From Zhongshania sp. R06B22 (GTDB lineage Bacteria > Pseudomonadota > Gammaproteobacteria > Pseudomonadales > Spongiibacteraceae): DNA of 64,000 nt. Below are positions 61,791 to 64,000 of this stretch, piece after piece. Under the pieces are notes generated by a model, which was given only the letters and a program-made list of their open reading frames with translations, was not told where the DNA came from and made no database searches. Location of the stretch: NCBI RefSeq assembly GCF_040892595.1, contig NZ_JBFRYB010000001.1:1550001-1614000 (forward strand), read 5' to 3'. The number at the start of each line of letters is the position of its first letter. Position 1 is the stretch's first letter. A program made the position numbers and the translations under genes.

Positions 61791-64000
61791 ATGCCCGCCA
61801 GAAAAAATTTCAAAATAATTACCGCCAAAACTTTGCCGCCGCAAAAACGTGGTAAACAAGTATCTCGGCATAATGAAAGCCTGTTGTTAAAACAAGTTAG
61901 CGAAGCGCGTCTGTGTTGTGTCGTTGCACCCCCGGGCTACGGTAAGACTAACATTCTTTCGCGCTCATTTAGGCATCTAAACAATTTAGGATATCTTGTT
62001 GCGTGGGTGAGTTTTGATGCTCAGGACAATCAGTTTTATCGTTTCCTTTCCTATGTGCTGGCTTCATTACAGCAGGTTAGCGCACTTAAGCGAGAGTGGC
62101 GTGACTTACTACTAGACACGTATTTGGAGGATCAGGGAGACCATTTGTTGTCAAGTTTGATAGAGGAGCTATCAGATAGTGACAATGATTTGTATCTTAT
62201 ATTGGATGACTTCCATCATATTCAGGACCGGCAGATACATGATTTCCTGAAACGCCTACTCGACTATGCACCTTATAACTTTCATTTGATTATAGGTTCG
62301 CGACAGCGCTTAGACGTCAGTTTCTATCGAAGTGTTCAGCATAGTACATATGTAGAAATTGGTTCTAGTCAGTTGCAGCTAAACTTGACGGATACACAGC
62401 ATTTTTTTAAAGATTGTTGTGATATGGAGCTGTCGCCAGCGGAAGTGGAGCGTTGGCATCGAGATACTGAAGGATGGGTATTTCCCCTTAAATTAGCCAG
62501 TATCTCTATTAAACAACGGCCTGGTTTTGCGCTGGGTGATTTATTACAAAAAGACCGAGGTATTTCAGAATACCTTAGCGATGAAATTTTAGCGGGTATG
62601 TCTAAGCCATTTGCAAATTTTCTTATGGCTATAGCTGTACCCGATATATTTTGTATTGAAGCCTGTGGTTATATTGCTGGGGTCGCTAATCCTCATGAGT
62701 TTCTAGAGCAGGTGCAATCTCAAAATCTTTTTATTGAGCGCTTGTCGAGTGACGGAGAGTGGTTTCAACTCCATCCATTTTTCCGAAGTTATCTCGAAGC
62801 GCGCCTAGCTAAGGAATCTCCGGGCTTGTTAATTAGCCTGCATCGTAAATCGCGAGAGTGGTTTGAACAGAATAATATGCCTAGCTATGCAATAAAACAT
62901 GCCATAGATGCAGGTGAAAGTAAGCTATTAGCTAGCCTATTAGAAAAGAGTTGTTACGACCTACTATTAAATGGCCAGTATATGGAGCTAGTAGGGTGGG
63001 CTCAATTATTGGGGGATGAGGATACCCGATCTCGGCCGAAACTATGTTTTGCGGTGGCTTTTAATTACATTTTAATGCATCGGTTTGAGGACGGACGCCG
63101 CCTTATTGAGTCATTGACAGATTCGGCAAAATTACGCCGACAATTGGGTGAGTTTAGCGATGGCTTGCCGATACTTTTGGGCTTGGATGCGGGATTTCGG
63201 GATGATGTAGATGCTGCTATGACACACTGTCGAGATTGGCTTAAAACTATCGAATCGCCGAGCAAAACCTTGCCACTTTTATTGATTACTGGCTGTAATA
63301 TTCTTAGCTACTGTATGCTTTATAAAGGGCGATTTGCAGAAGCTTTAGATGTGCAAGTATCTTGGAAGGCAGTGCCAGAAAATGAACTTCCCGCCTACGG
63401 TATTGCATACGCCAATTGTTTAGAGGGCCTAGTAAAACTTCACTCGGGTGACATTGCTGAGGCAGACCGAGCTTTTATTAGGGCAGGTAAGGTCGCTGTG
63501 GAGAAGCTGGGAGAGTTTTCAATTTATTCATCCTTTCCAACGGCGTTTCTCTGCGAGATACGCTATCAGCAAGGCGATTTTCGTTTTTTGTTGGAGGAAG
63601 TGCTGCCGAGCTTGGATACGATCAGTAAGATTGGTCTAGTCGATTCCCTAATACACTCCTTTCCCTTGGTCGCCTCTGCCCTGCATTTTAATGGTCGCTA
63701 CGTGGAGGCTAATGAAGTACTCGATAGGGCCGAATCTATAGCTAGGCTTTGCGGATGGCCGAGATTGGCGCTGGCATGTATGCATCAAAAGTTACGTTAT
63801 GCGATTGAGAACCGCGCTTCTATTGATCGTCAGTTGATCAATAGCAAAGTTGAGAAAATTGAGGTAGATGCCGGCAAGCGACTTAATATCAGCGCTCAGT
63901 ACTATTTGGTATTAATTAAAGCTGAGAGTTGTGCTGCTACTGGTCAATTTAATGACGCCATAGATTTGGTCTTTTCTTTCCATAACGTGTTGATTGAAAA
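61791..64000 (+). CDS. MalT-type LuxR-family regulator, 5' part
   Basis: A long frame open from ATG 61791 to the window edge (736 codons, no stop). The N-terminal block ITAKTLPPQKRGKQVSRHNESLL plus Walker A APPGYGKT (about residues 46-53) and Walker B LILDDFHHI (about 138-146) are those of STAND ATPase regulators such as MalT/AlkS. The middle is alpha-helical, TPR-like repeats (for example GRFAEALDVQ, GDIAEADRAFIRAG, GRYVEANEVLDRAE). The LuxR DNA-binding domain expected at the C-terminus lies beyond the window. Located downstream of the acyl-CoA cluster, it may sense a hydrophobic substrate, as AlkS does. Confidence 0.85.
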   Translation, partial: MPARKNFKIITAKTLPPQKRGKQVSRHNESLLLKQVSEARLCCVVAPPGYGKTNILSRSFRHLNNLGYLVAWVSFDAQDNQFYRFLSYVLASLQQVSALKREWRDLLLDTYLEDQGDHLLSSLIEELSDSDNDLYLILDDFHHIQDRQIHDFLKRLLDYAPYNFHLIIGSRQRLDVSFYRSVQHSTYVEIGSSQLQLNLTDTQHFFKDCCDMELSPAEVERWHRDTEGWVFPLKLASISIKQRPGFALGDLLQKDRGISEYLSDEILAGMSKPFANFLMAIAVPDIFCIEACGYIAGVANPHEFLEQVQSQNLFIERLSSDGEWFQLHPFFRSYLEARLAKESPGLLISLHRKSREWFEQNNMPSYAIKHAIDAGESKLLASLLEKSCYDLLLNGQYMELVGWAQLLGDEDTRSRPKLCFAVAFNYILMHRFEDGRRLIESLTDSAKLRRQLGEFSDGLPILLGLDAGFRDDVDAAMTHCRDWLKTIESPSKTLPLLLITGCNILSYCMLYKGRFAEALDVQVSWKAVPENELPAYGIAYANCLEGLVKLHSGDIAEADRAFIRAGKVAVEKLGEFSIYSSFPTAFLCEIRYQQGDFRFLLEEVLPSLDTISKIGLVDSLIHSFPLVASALHFNGRYVEANEVLDRAESIARLCGWPRLALACMHQKLRYAIENRASIDRQLINSKVEKIEVDAGKRLNISAQYYLVLIKAESCAATGQFNDAIDLVFSFHNVLIE

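Noticed and set aside
1..64000. CRISPR arrays, tRNA or rRNA genes, insertion sequences, phage genes
   Set aside because: No regularly spaced repeats, T-loop GTTCGA-type signatures with cloverleaf, transposase or phage structural proteins were found by reading.

Overview
The window looks like a chromosomal segment of a marine or aquatic gammaproteobacterium, about 50% GC. I would guess the Spongiibacteraceae/Cellvibrionales area (inference only, no search run). Pointers are holD-rimI synteny, an EarP plus Arg32-type EF-P pair, TonB-dependent receptors, an imuA-imuB-dnaE2 mutasome and several acyl-CoA/lipid gene sets. I saw no tRNA, rRNA, CRISPR array, insertion sequence or phage gene.

Layout. 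1-9.9 kb is mostly housekeeping: 3' part of leuA, a cryptic holD (DNA polymerase III psi), rimI, a PBP7-type endopeptidase, an RbgA/YlqF-like GTPase, a DUF1456 protein, a crotonase, a PaaI-like thioesterase, then earP and efp, which together make a rhamnosylated elongation factor P. 10-18.9 kb is a phosphate-scavenging island: secreted proteins of unknown role, two tandem PhoA-type alkaline phosphatases (one a lipoprotein with collagen-like Gly-X-Y triplets) and a divergent TonB-dependent receptor, with a candidate Pho box between them. 19-23.5 kb holds an ABC1/UbiB-type kinase, a DoxX-like protein, an AhpD-like protein with a TetR-type palindrome over its promoter, the adjacent TetR gene and a HAD-family hydrolase.

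23.6-28 kb is redox: a YdeP-type molybdopterin oxidoreductase, then a diheme cytochrome c overlapping a Tat-exported flavin amine oxidase, probably an amine dehydrogenase that passes electrons to the cytochrome. 28.3-32.6 kb is the most unusual part: a tightly coupled three-gene operon of a haem-oxygenase-like diiron oxidase with a complete ligand set, a SAM methyltransferase and a stand-alone adenylation/carrier/hydrolase protein. It has the look of a small undescribed natural-product pathway. A Na/Pi symporter follows, with Pho-box-like repeats, then a convergent lipoprotein neutral ceramidase.

36.9-42.2 kb is an overlapping operon of MMPL/RND transporter, LolA-like protein, beta-barrel protein and TetR regulator, probably a lipid export system. 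42.4-44.6 kb carries a rhodanese, a decayed CzcA-type metal efflux pump remnant, HupE and two small proteins. 44.9-48.9 kb pairs a TonB-dependent receptor with a membrane-anchored M20 peptidase. 48.9-54.4 kb is the SOS-controlled imuA-imuB-dnaE2 operon with a clear LexA box. 54.6-61.5 kb is a probable catabolic cluster (divergent AraC regulator, saccharopine-dehydrogenase-like protein, acyl-CoA synthetase, SDR, SCP-x-type thiolase, small membrane protein). It is followed by the start of a large MalT-type LuxR-family regulator that runs off the window.
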